A DNA stretch of 64,000 nt from contig NZ_MKKC01000142.1 in assembly GCF_001942255.1 (NCBI RefSeq), positions 62,001-126,000 on the forward strand. Direction: 5' to 3'. Source of the DNA: Nocardiopsis sp. CNR-923 (lineage in GTDB: Bacteria; Actinomycetota; Actinomycetes; Streptosporangiales; Streptosporangiaceae). Both the position numbers and the translations under genes were made by a program. Of the stretch, positions 26,568 to 36,665 are shown piece by piece (position 1 is the first letter of the stretch; each line of letters opens with the position of its first letter). The notes under the pieces were generated by a model. It was not told the DNA's origin. It worked only from the letters and a program-made list of their open reading frames with translations, and made no database searches.

Positions 26568-28295
26568 CTACTCGGCGAGCCAGCCGATGTCCTCGTAGAC
26601 GTAACTGGAGGCCAGACCGAACTCACCCCAGTTGCGCAGGTTCTCATCCATGACGTAGAGACCGGGACGCTCGAACATCGGGATGGTCAGAACCTCCTCC
26701 CAGACGGCCGCGTCGAGTTCGTTGGCGATCTCGGCGTACCGGTCCGGGTCGGTCGCGGCCTGGAGCTCGTCGAACAGGTCGTTGATCTCCGGGGTGGAGT
26801 GGAAGCTGAGGTTGTTGCCCCAGTCCGCGTCCTCACCCTCCCCGCTCACCGGGCCGCCGTAGTTGCCCGAGGAGTCCCCGGCGTAGGGGTTGGCGCCGAC
26901 GAGCACGAAGGTGGCCAGCTCGTAATTGCCGGGAACGATGTACTCGGGGAACAGCGCGTTTCCGGGCACCTGCTGAACGTCGACCTCGACACCGACCTCG
27001 GCGAGCATCTCGCGGCCGATGTCGGCCTCGTTCTGTGCCAGGGTGAAGTCGTCGGAGGCCACCCAGGTCAGTGTCAGGGTGTCGCCGTCCTCGTTGGTGC
27101 GGAACTCCGCGCCCTCCTCCAGGGTCCACCCGGCCTCGTCGAGCAGCTCCCTCGCGCGCTCGGGATCGTAGCCGCCCAGTTCACCGCTGTTGTCCCCGAA
27201 GCCGTACTGGGTCGAGCGGAGCAGGCGGTTGACCTGGCCAGTGATCGGCCACTCGATCGGTCCGAGCGCGGCCTCGGCGAGCGTTTCGGTGTTGATGCCG
27301 AGCGCCAGAGCCTGGCGAACGCGCACGTCCTCCAGCTCCGGGCTGCCGGCGTTGACCGAGACGAACCGGTGACCGTGGTTGACGGCGCGGGTGAAGTAGG
27401 CGCCATTGCCCTCGCGATCACGCAGCAGCTCGTAGCCCGCGGCGTCGTAGCCCAGGTAGAAGCCGTCGATCTCACCGTTGTCGAAAGCGGTCGCGGTGGC
27501 GTCGATCGCCAGGGAGTCGAAGATGATCCGGTCCAGCTTGGCGGGCTCGCCCCACCAGTCCCCGTCGCGGTTCACGGTGATCCGCTCGGTGGTGGCGTCG
27601 AACTCCACGTCGCCGAACGGGCCCGCGGTGACCGGGTAGTCGTTGAAGTATCCCTCCTCGAAGAGTTCCTCTTCCTCCATGTACTCCGCCGGGTACAGCG
27701 GGGAGAACAGGGACGGCCACTCCGCGTAGGGCTCGGCGAAGACCAGTGTGAACGAGTACTCGTCGTCGCCTTCGACGAACTCCTCGACCAGGTCGTACCC
27801 CGTGGTGGAGCCGATCTCGAACTCGCCCTCGCGCTGGCCCGACCAGGTGAGGTACTGGGCCTCGTAGTCGGCCGAGGTGATCGGCTCGCCGTCGGACCAC
27901 ACCGCGTCCGGGTTCAGCTGGTAGGCGACTTCGAGGCCGTCCTCGCTGACCTGGGCGTCCTGAACGAACTCGGTGATCGGCTCGGGCAGGCCCTCGGCGT
28001 CCCAACGGAACGCGTTCGGCAGGACCGCGCTGGAGATCCGCCGCACGTCGGCCAGGTTGCCCTGTGTGTGCGCCATGTTGTGCTGCTCGTAGTAGCCGCT
28101 GATGGCCCAGACGAAGTCCCCGCCGTCCTCCAGGTCCTCCCTGGGAGCCGGGTTGAGGTCCTGGGCGGGCAGCGCGGCCAGGTCCTCCTGTGCCTGCTCG
28201 GTGTCGTTCTCGGCGTCCGCGCCTCCGCCGCACGCGCTGGCGAGCATCACCAGGGCGGCGACGGGGGCGAGGTGACGTGCCTTCCCGATTCGCAT
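26568..28295 (-). CDS. ABC transporter substrate-binding lipoprotein, family 5 (DppA/OppA-like)
   Basis: A predicted protein of 575 residues with an intact frame. The signal has lipobox LASAC followed by an acidic linker. The SBP_bac_5 fold is clear: VWSDGEPITSADYEAQYLTW, VNRDGDWWGEPAKLDRIIF, VRVRQALALGINTETLAEA and YDPERARELLDEAGWTLEEG. Family members capture peptides, nickel or oligosaccharides outside the membrane and pass them to the permease. It is the last gene of a four-gene minus-strand operon, 71 bases after the ATPase. The actual ligand is not shown. The pectate lyase next door allows, but does not prove, oligosaccharide uptake. Confidence 0.88.
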   Translation of the reverse strand: MRIGKARHLAPVAALVMLASACGGGADAENDTEQAQEDLAALPAQDLNPAPREDLEDGGDFVWAISGYYEQHNMAHTQGNLADVRRISSAVLPNAFRWDAEGLPEPITEFVQDAQVSEDGLEVAYQLNPDAVWSDGEPITSADYEAQYLTWSGQREGEFEIGSTTGYDLVEEFVEGDDEYSFTLVFAEPYAEWPSLFSPLYPAEYMEEEELFEEGYFNDYPVTAGPFGDVEFDATTERITVNRDGDWWGEPAKLDRIIFDSLAIDATATAFDNGEIDGFYLGYDAAGYELLRDREGNGAYFTRAVNHGHRFVSVNAGSPELEDVRVRQALALGINTETLAEAALGPIEWPITGQVNRLLRSTQYGFGDNSGELGGYDPERARELLDEAGWTLEEGAEFRTNEDGDTLTLTWVASDDFTLAQNEADIGREMLAEVGVEVDVQQVPGNALFPEYIVPGNYELATFVLVGANPYAGDSSGNYGGPVSGEGEDADWGNNLSFHSTPEINDLFDELQAATDPDRYAEIANELDAAVWEEVLTIPMFERPGLYVMDENLRNWGEFGLASSYVYEDIGWLAE

Positions 28296-28366
28296 GGGGA
28301 TCTTCCTCTCAGGGGTGATAGTGCCAGCGCGCGGGGCGGCGCTGGCCGTGCCGTGTCGGGCCGCCG

Positions 28367-30573
28367 TCAGACGACCTGCCGCCCCTCGGCGAAGTGGCAG
28401 GCAGCCCCCTGGTCACCACCGTTGGTGGGCAGGATCCGCGGCTCGACTGTCATGCACTGCTCCTGTTCGTTCGCGGAGAGTGTGATGAACTTCTGGCACC
28501 TGTCCGGAACCTGCAGCCCGTGGGGGGGTTGGCGGGGCTGGGCAGGTCTCCGTCCAAGACGATGTGCGTGCGTGCGCGTTCCTTCTCCGGATCGGGGATG
28601 GGGATGGCGGACAGCAGCGCCTGGGTGTAGGGGTGCGAGGGCCGGGTGTAGATCGAGTGCGTGTCGCCGATCTCCACGATCCGGCCCAGGTACATGACGG
28701 CGACGCGGTCGGCGATGTGCCGCACCACGGACAGGTCGTGCGCCACGAACAGGTAGGCGAGGCCGAGTCTGGCCTGGAGCTCCTCCAGGAGGTTGACCAC
28801 GCCCGCCTGGATGGACACGTCCAGGGCGGAGACCGGCTCGTCCAGGACCAGCAGTTTGGGCTCCAGGGCCAGGGCACGGGCGATACCGACACGCTGGCGC
28901 TGGCCGCCGGAGAACTCGGCGGGGAAGCGCGTGGCGTGCTCGGTGTTGAGGCCGACCAGGTCGATGAGTTCGTACACCCGCCGGGTGACCTCGGACGGGG
29001 ACTCGCCGTGCGTGCGCAGCGGTTCGGCGATGATGTCGAAGACCGGCATCCGCGGGTCGAGGGAGCTCATCGGGTCCTGGAACACGATCTGCATGTCCCG
29101 CCGCAGGGCGAACCGGGCGGACCGGCTCAGTCCGGCGGTGTTCTGACCCATGACCTCGATCGTGCCGCCCTGTGGCCGCTCCAGCCCCATGATCTGCATG
29201 AGTGTGGAGGACTTGCCGCAGCCGGACTCGCCGACCAGGGCGAGGGTCTCGCCCTCGCGGATGTCGAAGTCGATCCCGTCGACGGCGTAGACGGTGCCCA
29301 CACGACGCCGGAACACGGTGCCCTTGGTGAGCGGATGGTGCTTGATCAGCTCCGCCACCCGCAGCATCTCGGCCCGGTCGTCCCGGCGCACGGCGGAGAC
29401 GGGGGTGTCGGGGATCTCCGGCACCGGGTAGATGTCCCGGGCCGTCCACGCGTTCTCGGCGATCTCCCCCGAGCGCACGCACGCCGACCGCTGCACCCCC
29501 GTGTCGTGGACGTCGTCGGCGGCGGAGGCGGGGGCGGGCGTTCCGTCGTGGACGGCGCGGATGAACTCCGCGGAGGGCTGGTCGCCGATCGGCAGGAGGT
29601 CGGGTTCGGCCAGTTCGCACTCGGGCTGGGCGATCGGGCACCGGGGCGCGAAGGGGCAGCCGGGTGGCAGGTCCGACAGCGAGGGCGGGGTCCCCTGGAT
29701 GGGGACGAGCGCGCCCTGCCGGTCCAGGTCCATCCGGGGCACCGCGCCCAGGAGGCCCATGGTGTACGGCATCCGGCTGCTGTAGTAGATCTCGTCGACG
29801 GCGCCCATCTCGACGGGGCGGCCCGCGTACATGACCAGGACGCGGTCGACGAACCCCGCGACGACGCCGAGGTCGTGGGTGATCATCACGATGGCGGCGC
29901 CGGTCTCCCGCTGGGCGGTGCGCAGCAGTTCCAGGATCTGCGCCTGGATGGTCACGTCCAGGGCGGTCGTGGGCTCGTCGCAGATGATGACGTCGGGGTC
30001 GTTGGCCATCGCCATGGCGATCATGACGCGCTGGCGCATACCGCCGGAGAACTCGTGCGGGAACGAGCGGTACCGCTGCTCGGGGTTGGGGATGCCGACG
30101 AGTTCGAGCAGCTCGACCGCCCGCGCCCGCGCCCTGGCCCTGGATGTCTTGGGGTCGTGGACGAGCACGGCCTCGGCGAGTTGGTCGCCGACCGTGTACA
30201 CGGGTGTGAGGCCGGACAGGGGGTCCTGGAAGACCATGGAGATGACCCGGCCGCGTTTGCGTGCCATGGCACGGTCGTCCAGCCCGAGGATCTCCTCGCC
30301 GTGCAGGCGGACCGACCCGGTGATCCTCGCGTGGTCGGGCAGCAGGCCCATCGCGGCCATGGAGGACACGGACTTGCCTGAGCCGGACTCGCCGACGATG
30401 CCCAGCACTTCGCCGCGGCTGATCGCGTAGCTGACGCCGCGGACGGCGTACACGTCGGTGGTGTCGTTCAGGCCGGGGAAGGTGACGGTGAGGTCGGTGA
30501 CCTCCAGGACGGGGGCGTCGTCGCCGCGCCCGGTGCTCGGGGCGTCGGTGGTCGTCACGGTGTCAGTGCTCAT
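28367..30573 (-). CDS. Fused double ABC ATPase (DppD-DppF-like), one apparent frameshift
   Basis: The ATG is at 30573. The first ATPase half has Walker A GESGSGKS, signature EFSGGMRQRV and DVIICDEPTTALDVT, then the oligopeptide-transporter tail GCPFAPRCP. The second half has GESGCGKS, EFSGGQRQRV and LLVLDEPVSALDVS. Near 28497 the frame slips, and restoring one C (GACCAGG from GACAGG) gives GCRFRTRCQKFITLSANEQE and an end at 28367. The mended length is about 735 residues. One chain replaces the usual DppD and DppF pair. It powers import together with the permeases upstream. Confidence 0.87.
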
Positions 30574-30749
30574 GTGTGTCGCCCCCAGGACGTGTTCCGT
30601 GGATGCCGTCCGTCACGAGCGGCGCATCCAGTGGTGCTGACGCGAGGCCGACGAAGGAGTCAGCCCGGGTTTGGCTGTCGACTGGTGGGAACGCGGCGGG
30701 AGTGCCGCTGGCACCAGGTGTGGTCGGGCGAGTGTTCACGGAGCACGTC

Positions 30750-31658
30750 CTAGGACCGGCGCGACTTGGACGACGGGTCGAGGGCGTCGCGCAGCCCGTC
30801 CCCGATCATGTTCACGGCCAGCACCATCACGACCAGCAGCATCGCCGGGAACGCGAACATCCACCAGCCGTGGTGGCGAACCGCGAACCGGCGGCGATCA
30901 CGACGCCGAGGCTGACGTCGGGCGTGCACGCCCAGTCCGAAGTAGCTGAGCGCGGTCTCCCCGATGATCGCGGCGCTGACCATGATCGTGGCGTCCGCGA
31001 TGAGCAGGGAGGACATGTTCGGCAGGATGTGGCGCAGGATGATTCGGTGCGGGGGAACTCCCATGAAGCGGGCGGCGTGGATGTACTCGCGTTCGCGCAG
31101 CGAGATGGTCATGCCCCGGACCATCTTGGAGGTGACCATCCAGCTGAACACGGCCAGGAGGATGACCAGGACGAACCAGCCGCCGTTGCCGGCGAAGTGG
31201 GTGGACAGGATGGCGAGGATGACGAAGTTGGGCAGGACCAGGGCCAGGTCGGCGACCCACATCAGGCCCTTGTCGACGAGTCCGCCGAAGTAGCCGGCGA
31301 ACGAGCCGACCAGGGCCGCGAACCCCGTCGTGAGCACGGCGACGAGAAGACCGATCAACAGGGACTTGCGCAGACCCGCCGTGGTCCGGGTGAAGATGTC
31401 CTGACCCGTCTCGTTGGTCCCCATCCAGTGCTCGGGGGACGGCGCGGCGAGCATGTCGGTGAAGTCGCGCTCGCCGACCTCCCAGCCGCTGAGCAGCGGG
31501 CCGAGGAAGGCGAACAGCGCGAGGAGCGCGAGCAGGACGAGGCCGACGATGACGCGCCGGGTTCCGAGGAGTTGGCGGCCCAGGTCCTTGAGCCGGTTGG
31601 GAGCCGGGGGCGCGGCCGGCGCCTCCAGGTGCTCCTTGCTCACGTGGGTCGTGCTCAT
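30750..31658 (-). CDS. ABC transporter permease, DppC-like, local frame disturbance
   Basis: The ATG is at 31658. The N-terminal helix VIVGLVLLALLALFAFLGPL and the OppC_N region (HWMGTNETGQDIFTRTTAGL) are followed by four or five helices and the EAA loop REREYIHAARFMGVPPHRII. Between about 30893 and 30925 the frame is wrong. Two bases missing near 30923 and one near 30893 would give GVHAPDVSLGVVIAAGSRFA and then the correct C-terminus MFAFPAMLLVVMVLAVNMIG. The mended length is about 303 residues. It forms the channel with the DppB-like protein. Confidence 0.85.
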   Translation of the reverse strand: MSTTHVSKEHLEAPAAPPAPNRLKDLGRQLLGTRRVIVGLVLLALLALFAFLGPLLSGWEVGERDFTDMLAAPSPEHWMGTNETGQDIFTRTTAGLRKSLLIGLLVAVLTTGFAALVGSFAGYFGGLVDKGLMWVADLALVLPNFVILAILSTHFAGNGGWFVLVILLAVFSWMVTSKMVRGMTISLREREYIHAARFMGVPPHRIILRHILPNMSSLLIADATIMVSAAIIGETALSYFGLGVHARRQPRRRDRRRFAVRHHGWWMFAFPAMLLVVMVLAVNMIGDGLRDALDPSSKSRRS

Positions 31659-31731
31659 GGCGTGGTCTCCAGCAGGGATGCCGCGTGGGTGCGGGGCGGT
31701 ACGTGGCTGTTGGGCGGGGTCGGTGTCACGG

Positions 31732-32712
31732 TCACACCCGCACCCTCGGGTCGAGCCAGGCGTAGAGGATGTCCGAGAGGAAGGACGCCGCCATGATCGT
31801 GATCGCCATGAACCAGGAGACGGCGGCCACGACGTGGACGTCCTGGCTGAAGATGGAGTCGATCAGCCAGGCGCCCATGCCGTGCCAGCCGTAGATCTTC
31901 TCGGTGAAGGTCGCGCCGGACACCAGGGCGCCGAAGGTGAACGTGAAGTAGGTGATGGTGGGGATCAGCGCGGTGCGCAGAGCGTGCTTGAACAGGGCCG
32001 CCCTGCGGGTGAGCCCCTTGGCCATCGCCGTACGGACGAAATCGGAACCGAGCACGTCCAGCATCATGTTCCGCTGGTACCGGGCGAAGGCGGCGAACAG
32101 CGCCACCGCCAGCACGAACGTGGGCAGGACCGCGTGGTGGATCCGGTTGAGCAGCAGTTCCCACCCGTTGCCCTGGAATCCCGCCGAGTACTCACCGGAG
32201 TAGCGCAGCAGCTGGAACCCGAGGAGGTCGTTGATGCCGTTGGCCCCTACCTGGACGGCGAGCGCGATCACGACGGTGGGCACCGAGAGCACGAAGAACG
32301 CGGCGGCCGTCGACACCTTGTCGAACCCGCGGTACTGCCGGACAGCGGCGTAGGCGCCCACGGCGATGCCGACGGCGCTGCCGAGGATGGTGGCGACGGT
32401 GATCAGGCGCAGGGTGACCCCGGCCTTCATCCACATCTCCTCGGTGACGTCTCCGCCCTGGATGGTCTGGCCGAAGTCGCCGACGACGACACCGCTCATC
32501 CAGGTGACGTAGCGCTGGGCGATGGGGGTCTGGTCGTTGAGGTTGAGCGCGTCGAGCTGGGCGTTGACGGCCTCCGGGGAGGGCGGTGGCTGCATCTGCT
32601 CGAAGTACCCGCGCGGGTGCAGGTTGGTGGCCGCCAGGAGGTAGGCGAAACTCGTCGCGAGAAAGATCAACACGACGTAGTTCAGTAGCCGCCTGGCCAG
32701 GAACTTGCCCAA
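31732..32712 (-). CDS. ABC transporter permease, DppB-like
   Basis: A predicted protein of 326 residues. The preferred start is TTG at 32712 with GGAG six bases upstream. A GTG at 32733 would add seven residues. It begins GKFLARRLLNYVVLIFLATS, the DppB opening, and has six helices with the EAA loop VRTAMAKGLTRRAALFKHAL. The extracellular loop after helix 1 is long (about 60 residues), as in DppB. It is the first gene of the operon (DppB-, DppC-, DppDF- and DppA-like), so the promoter should lie in the AT-richer 572-bp region upstream. The frame is intact. Confidence 0.88.
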   Translation of the reverse strand: MGKFLARRLLNYVVLIFLATSFAYLLAATNLHPRGYFEQMQPPPSPEAVNAQLDALNLNDQTPIAQRYVTWMSGVVVGDFGQTIQGGDVTEEMWMKAGVTLRLITVATILGSAVGIAVGAYAAVRQYRGFDKVSTAAAFFVLSVPTVVIALAVQVGANGINDLLGFQLLRYSGEYSAGFQGNGWELLLNRIHHAVLPTFVLAVALFAAFARYQRNMMLDVLGSDFVRTAMAKGLTRRAALFKHALRTALIPTITYFTFTFGALVSGATFTEKIYGWHGMGAWLIDSIFSQDVHVVAAVSWFMAITIMAASFLSDILYAWLDPRVRV

Positions 32713-33284
32713 AACTGTCTCCGAACCTCGCACCGAACCCGGCGCTCTTCACCAGTTCCGCCGTTGATCACCGGGGTGTCCGTGGCACCGAGGGCGCGCC
32801 GCTCGGGTGGGTCCCACCGTTGAGCGCTCGCGATCCCGAGACCACGGGCGAGGTGACGCCCAGTGACCAACGAAACACACTTCCTTCCGATTCACGCTCC
32901 GTGACCGGAATGTCAAGAGTCTGCGGGATGACTGGACACTCGGAGGTCACCGCCCCATCAAGAAAAGACAACGGTGCCTTCATGGGGGTCAACCACCAAC
33001 CGCATTGTCAAGGCTTGTACTCACAGTAAGAGACTCGCGACGCAAAGCCACGATGCACCACACTGACCTGCGAAAACTTCCTCGCACACCGCAAGCCTTC
33101 CGATGTCGGACGTCACATGGGCCAAACTCGGCAAAACGTTCCAACGGGGAAAACATTAAAAATCTCTGCACGATACACATAACCGGCACCATGCAGCGCA
33201 CACCGAAAGCAGGTCCGACGTCTCGGGATAGTCACTAATCGCGCTTTTAACACAACCGATTTTCGTGAATGAGAGTAGACACAG
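32713..33284. other. AT-richer spacer without a gene
   Basis: Between the permease start and the end of the MftF-like gene. The first 140 bases have normal composition. From about 32870 to 33280 the sequence is clearly AT-richer with no ORF showing coding bias. It should contain the ABC operon promoter on the minus strand. No structured RNA could be proposed with confidence. Confidence 0.5.
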
Positions 33285-34994
33285 TTAATGACCGCTCGCC
33301 AGCGAGAGCGCACTCTCCCTCACGTCCGCGGTTCCGCCACGGCCGTGGGCAGGGGTCCGCACCGCCACCGGCCGTGAACCCGGCACCAGAGGCGCCGGCG
33401 AACCCGACCGCGCCACGCCCCACCAGGCGCCCAGGGATCGGGCGGCGTCCCCGGCCACGGCCAGGGCGGTCCAGGACACCGGGTCCACCAGGGCCGCCCC
33501 CCGGCCCCGGTGCCAGGCCCCCAGGTGCGGCAACGTGAGCGCCGCGCCAGCGGCCACGGCGACCCACCGCGCGCGGCGGGACGGGGTCGCGGCTCGCGGG
33601 GCCCGGAAACGCACGACGGCCGAGGAGGACGGGAGCACCGTCCGGCGCGACGCCGGCGGCCGCGTCCCGGGTCCCGACCGCCGTAGCGCGACCGCGCCCG
33701 CCCCGACAGCTACGGCCGCCAACACCGGCCACCACGTCCCCCGCACCCACCGCCCGCCCGTCCTGGCCGTGTGAAACAGGTCATGCCCGGCCAGCCGCAG
33801 CGCCTCGGGCAGCGTCTCCGGCGACACCCGGGACAGCTCCCAGGCCGCGCCCGCAGCCCCCAGCACGACCGCGCCCGTGGCCAGCCCCGGTCGTCCGGCC
33901 GCGACCAGGGCGAGCCCGACCGCGCTCGGCCACGGGAGGTCCGGACCGGCCGCGCGCTCGCACCGCCCCCGCGCGAGCGGTCCGGCCGCCGCTGCGCGCG
34001 CGAAACACGCGCGCAGGTACCCGCCCAGGTCCGTGACCGGTGGATTCCACACCCGCGATCCGGGCTCGTAGCGCACCGCCCACCCGTCCTCGGCCAGCCG
34101 CCAGAGCGCGTCGACCTCGGCTCCCGCACCCAACCCGGGGTCGAGGCGCTCGACCGCCGCCCGGCGCAGGACCAGGGTGTCCACCGGGCTGAGCGGATCG
34201 GCCTCGGTGTGCTCGTTGGCCGTGCCCGGCGCTCCCGTCCCGGCCGTTCCCCGGCCCCACGGCAGGACCGCGGCCGGATCCGCCCCGCGGTCGGCCCCGG
34301 CCCGGTCGGCGGCGACGGCGGCGATCGTCATCTCACCGTACGAGGGGGCGTTCGGACGCGCGGTCAGCACGCGCGGCAGGACGGCCGCCACACCGGGGTC
34401 GGCGAAGTGGCCCAGCGCCGCCTCCAGCCACCCCGGACCGGGACGCGCGCCCGCCACCAGCAACGCCAGGAGCGGTGCGGAGCACGCGTCGAGCGCGACG
34501 GCTCGGGCCGCCGCTCCCCCGGGGGGACCCGGGACGGTCCGGGCGCCACGGGCCCGCGCGACCCACGCACACTCACCGGTGGCGCCCACCACCACGGGGC
34601 TCAGCTCGGGGTGGTCTGCGGCGAGGGCGTCCAGGGTCCGCGCCAGCGCGGCGGATCCGGCCTGGCCGACGACGGCCACGTCCACCGTGCCCGGCTCGAC
34701 GGGGACGGCGTCACGCTCGGGCCGAGGATGGGCGAGTCCGGCGTCGACCAGGCGCCGGGCCAGCGAGCGTTCGACGCGGCCGACGGGCCGAGCCCCGCTC
34801 GACCAGCGGATCAACGCGCTGGCCTGGTCGGTCGTGAGGCGCACGGCACGCGCGGGAGAACCGCCCACCAGGACCGTGCCCTCTTCGAAGAGGCGGACGG
34901 CGCGATCGATCTGGACGCCCAGCCATGCGGCAGAGGGGACGTGCGGGGAGCGCGCACCGCGGGCTCCGTGTGGAGGGACCCGACTCTCCGCCAC
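33285..34994 (-). CDS. MftF-like GT2 glycosyltransferase
   Basis: A predicted protein of 569 residues from GTG at 34994 (CGGAG five bases upstream). The frame is open to an ATG at 35111. The N-terminal region VRLFEEGTVLVGGSPARAVR is the signature opening of mycofactocin glycosyltransferase MftF. A GT-A-type domain follows (TVDVAVVGQAGSAALARTLD, then the LGAGAEVDALWRLAEDGWAV region). The C-terminal 200 residues have several hydrophobic helices. No mftA-E genes are present in the window, so it is an orphan or part of another pathway. The usual GT2 DxD motif is not obvious. Confidence 0.72.
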   Translation of the reverse strand: MAESRVPPHGARGARSPHVPSAAWLGVQIDRAVRLFEEGTVLVGGSPARAVRLTTDQASALIRWSSGARPVGRVERSLARRLVDAGLAHPRPERDAVPVEPGTVDVAVVGQAGSAALARTLDALAADHPELSPVVVGATGECAWVARARGARTVPGPPGGAAARAVALDACSAPLLALLVAGARPGPGWLEAALGHFADPGVAAVLPRVLTARPNAPSYGEMTIAAVAADRAGADRGADPAAVLPWGRGTAGTGAPGTANEHTEADPLSPVDTLVLRRAAVERLDPGLGAGAEVDALWRLAEDGWAVRYEPGSRVWNPPVTDLGGYLRACFARAAAAGPLARGRCERAAGPDLPWPSAVGLALVAAGRPGLATGAVVLGAAGAAWELSRVSPETLPEALRLAGHDLFHTARTGGRWVRGTWWPVLAAVAVGAGAVALRRSGPGTRPPASRRTVLPSSSAVVRFRAPRAATPSRRARWVAVAAGAALTLPHLGAWHRGRGAALVDPVSWTALAVAGDAARSLGAWWGVARSGSPAPLVPGSRPVAVRTPAHGRGGTADVRESALSLASGH

Positions 34995-35760
34995 GCCGCT
35001 CCGGGGCGGTGGAGGGTGGCGGCGTGGCGTGGGACCGGAGCCGTGGGTTCTGGTTCGGGGGCAGTGGGGGGCGACGGGAGGCCATGCGACATACCCTGTC
35101 GCTTCGGACATACAGGGCGCAAGACCGCGTGAGAACCAGAGTTCAGGTGAGATTCATCGAATCGTTACCCAACCACGCGCGTCCCATCAGCCACGAAACG
35201 TTGTCGTCGCCCATCCGAGATCCTCGTCACGACCTGACCGGAACCCCCCTTTTTCCAGTTCAGAGCTGGATATCCTGTCCACGCCAGGCCGACCGGGTTT
35301 CGGGGGAGGTACAGAGCGTATGCTAAGCGCTGATGCGCCCTCCAGTGTCGTAGGGCACATCCCTCACCAAATATGACCATCCATCACGGGCCGCCCCTCG
35401 GCCCCACCCCCTCCCAGCGGGGAGCCGCACGGCTCCGCCCGCTACACTCGCCGACCCACGCACACCGTGCGCCCCGTGGCACCCGACCACTTCCCTCCCT
35501 GACCCAGGGAGCACCGATCCGTGTGTCCATTCCGCGCCGTGACCCGCCTCGTCGGGCATGGACGCCACGAGGGCCCGGCGCACCCTGTCCCGTCAGCAGC
35601 GCACACGCCATCGGGAAGTGAAACCCACCATGTGTGACATCGCAGCCCAGGGTTCCCCGGTCATCCGACACGCCCTCGAACCGGAGGCCGTTACCCCGCC
35701 GCCGGACCCATTCCCGATCTCGCCCCCCATGTCCCGTCCGCCCCACGTCCGGCGAAAACC
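34995..35760. other. Spacer without a supported gene
   Basis: About 770 bases between the divergent MftF-like and HATPase genes. Several overlapping frames are open on both strands, but none shows a recognisable protein or consistent third-position bias. An AT-richer patch with a CCAG-N7-CTGG inverted repeat lies near 35257-35271. Promoters for both flanking genes should lie here. Confidence 0.4.
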
Positions 35761-36210
35761 ATGGAAGAGTCCACCCCGACCCGTACCTCCACCGCGACGA
35801 GACCGGTCAGACGCCGGTTCCCGGGCCTGCCGAGCCAGATCGCCTACGCACGCCGCTTCGTCGCTCGTCAGCTCTCGTCCTGCCCCGAGCTGACCACGGC
35901 GACCCTGCTCACCAGCGAACTCGCCACCAACGCCATCACTCACAGCGCGTCCGGCCGCGCGACGGGCAAGTTCGAGGTCTGTGTCCACCAGGCACCCGGC
36001 TGGGCCCGGGTCGAGGTGCGCGACCTGGGCAATCTCTCCGAGTCGCCACAGCCCCAGCACCGGGACCCCTACGACACCGAGGAACACGGTCGGGGCCTGG
36101 ATCTGGTCGAGGCGCTCTCCAGCGCGTGGGGCACCGAGCCCCGCGGCGACGGGATGGGGCGCAGGGTCTGGTTCGAGTTGGTGTGGGAGCGCGACGGCGA
36201 CCCGCTCTGA
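35761..36210 (+). CDS. HATPase_c anti-sigma-factor-type ATP-binding protein
   Basis: A predicted protein of 149 residues. The GHKL fold is visible: FPGLPSQIAYARRFVARQL, then TATLLTSELATNAITHSASG (N box), VEVRDLGNLSESPQ (G1) and DTEEHGRGLDLVEALSSAWG (G2). This size and layout match the RsbW/SpoIIAB-like proteins that are very abundant in actinomycetes. They bind sigma or anti-anti-sigma factors. No partner is adjacent, except a 52-residue protein on the other strand. The start at 35761 has no strong ribosome site. Confidence 0.85.
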   Translation: MEESTPTRTSTATRPVRRRFPGLPSQIAYARRFVARQLSSCPELTTATLLTSELATNAITHSASGRATGKFEVCVHQAPGWARVEVRDLGNLSESPQPQHRDPYDTEEHGRGLDLVEALSSAWGTEPRGDGMGRRVWFELVWERDGDPL

Positions 36211-36268
36211 GGACGGCACGCGGGACCGTCTCGGCGGTACGCCGCCGCGCCTGATCCGTGCGTCGCCG

Positions 36269-36427
36269 TCACTCCGTCGCGGGCGCGTTCACGCCGCCCG
36301 CGTCGGAGGTCGCGGGCAGGCGGAAGCGTTCGTACAGTCGTCGGGCGTAGTCCTTGGCCTCCTGGGACGGTTCCTCGCCCAGCTCGTCGCGGACCAGGTC
36401 GTCGAGGCTCTTGTTCGATTCGTCCAT
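36269..36427 (-). CDS. Small acidic unknown protein
   Basis: The ORF encodes 52 residues starting MDESNKSLDDLVRDELGEEP and continuing with a helical, charged stretch (SQEAKDYARRLYERFRLP). The frame is open further upstream, but this ATG gives the most natural start. No ribosome site is obvious. It is convergent with the HATPase gene. I do not recognise it, and its size suggests a regulator partner or a hypothetical protein. Confidence 0.5.
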   Translation of the reverse strand: MDESNKSLDDLVRDELGEEPSQEAKDYARRLYERFRLPATSDAGGVNAPATE

Positions 36428-36665
36428 GTGACGCAGACTGCCTGGAGTGCCCGGAGAGCACAAATCAACGCCCCGGTGACCGCGTGAAACATCCGCACCG
36501 CACACCGCCGGACGGGCCGCCGCGTCGGCGAGGGGCGCCCCGCACCGTGTGCGGAACGCCCCCAGTGATGTCCGATCACCCGGAGGGGCCGGCGCCGTCA
36601 GCGACCGACGGGCTCGCCCGTGAGATCGCCCGAACCCCCGGTTCCGTTCGGCCCGGAAGCCCCGT

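Noticed and set aside
28564..30381. Plus-strand ORF of 605 codons
   Set aside because: It is antisense to the double ABC ATPase; no recognisable protein.
35323..35746. Minus-strand ORFs in the spacer before the HATPase gene
   Set aside because: Gly/Arg-rich frames with no start signal and no consistent bias.
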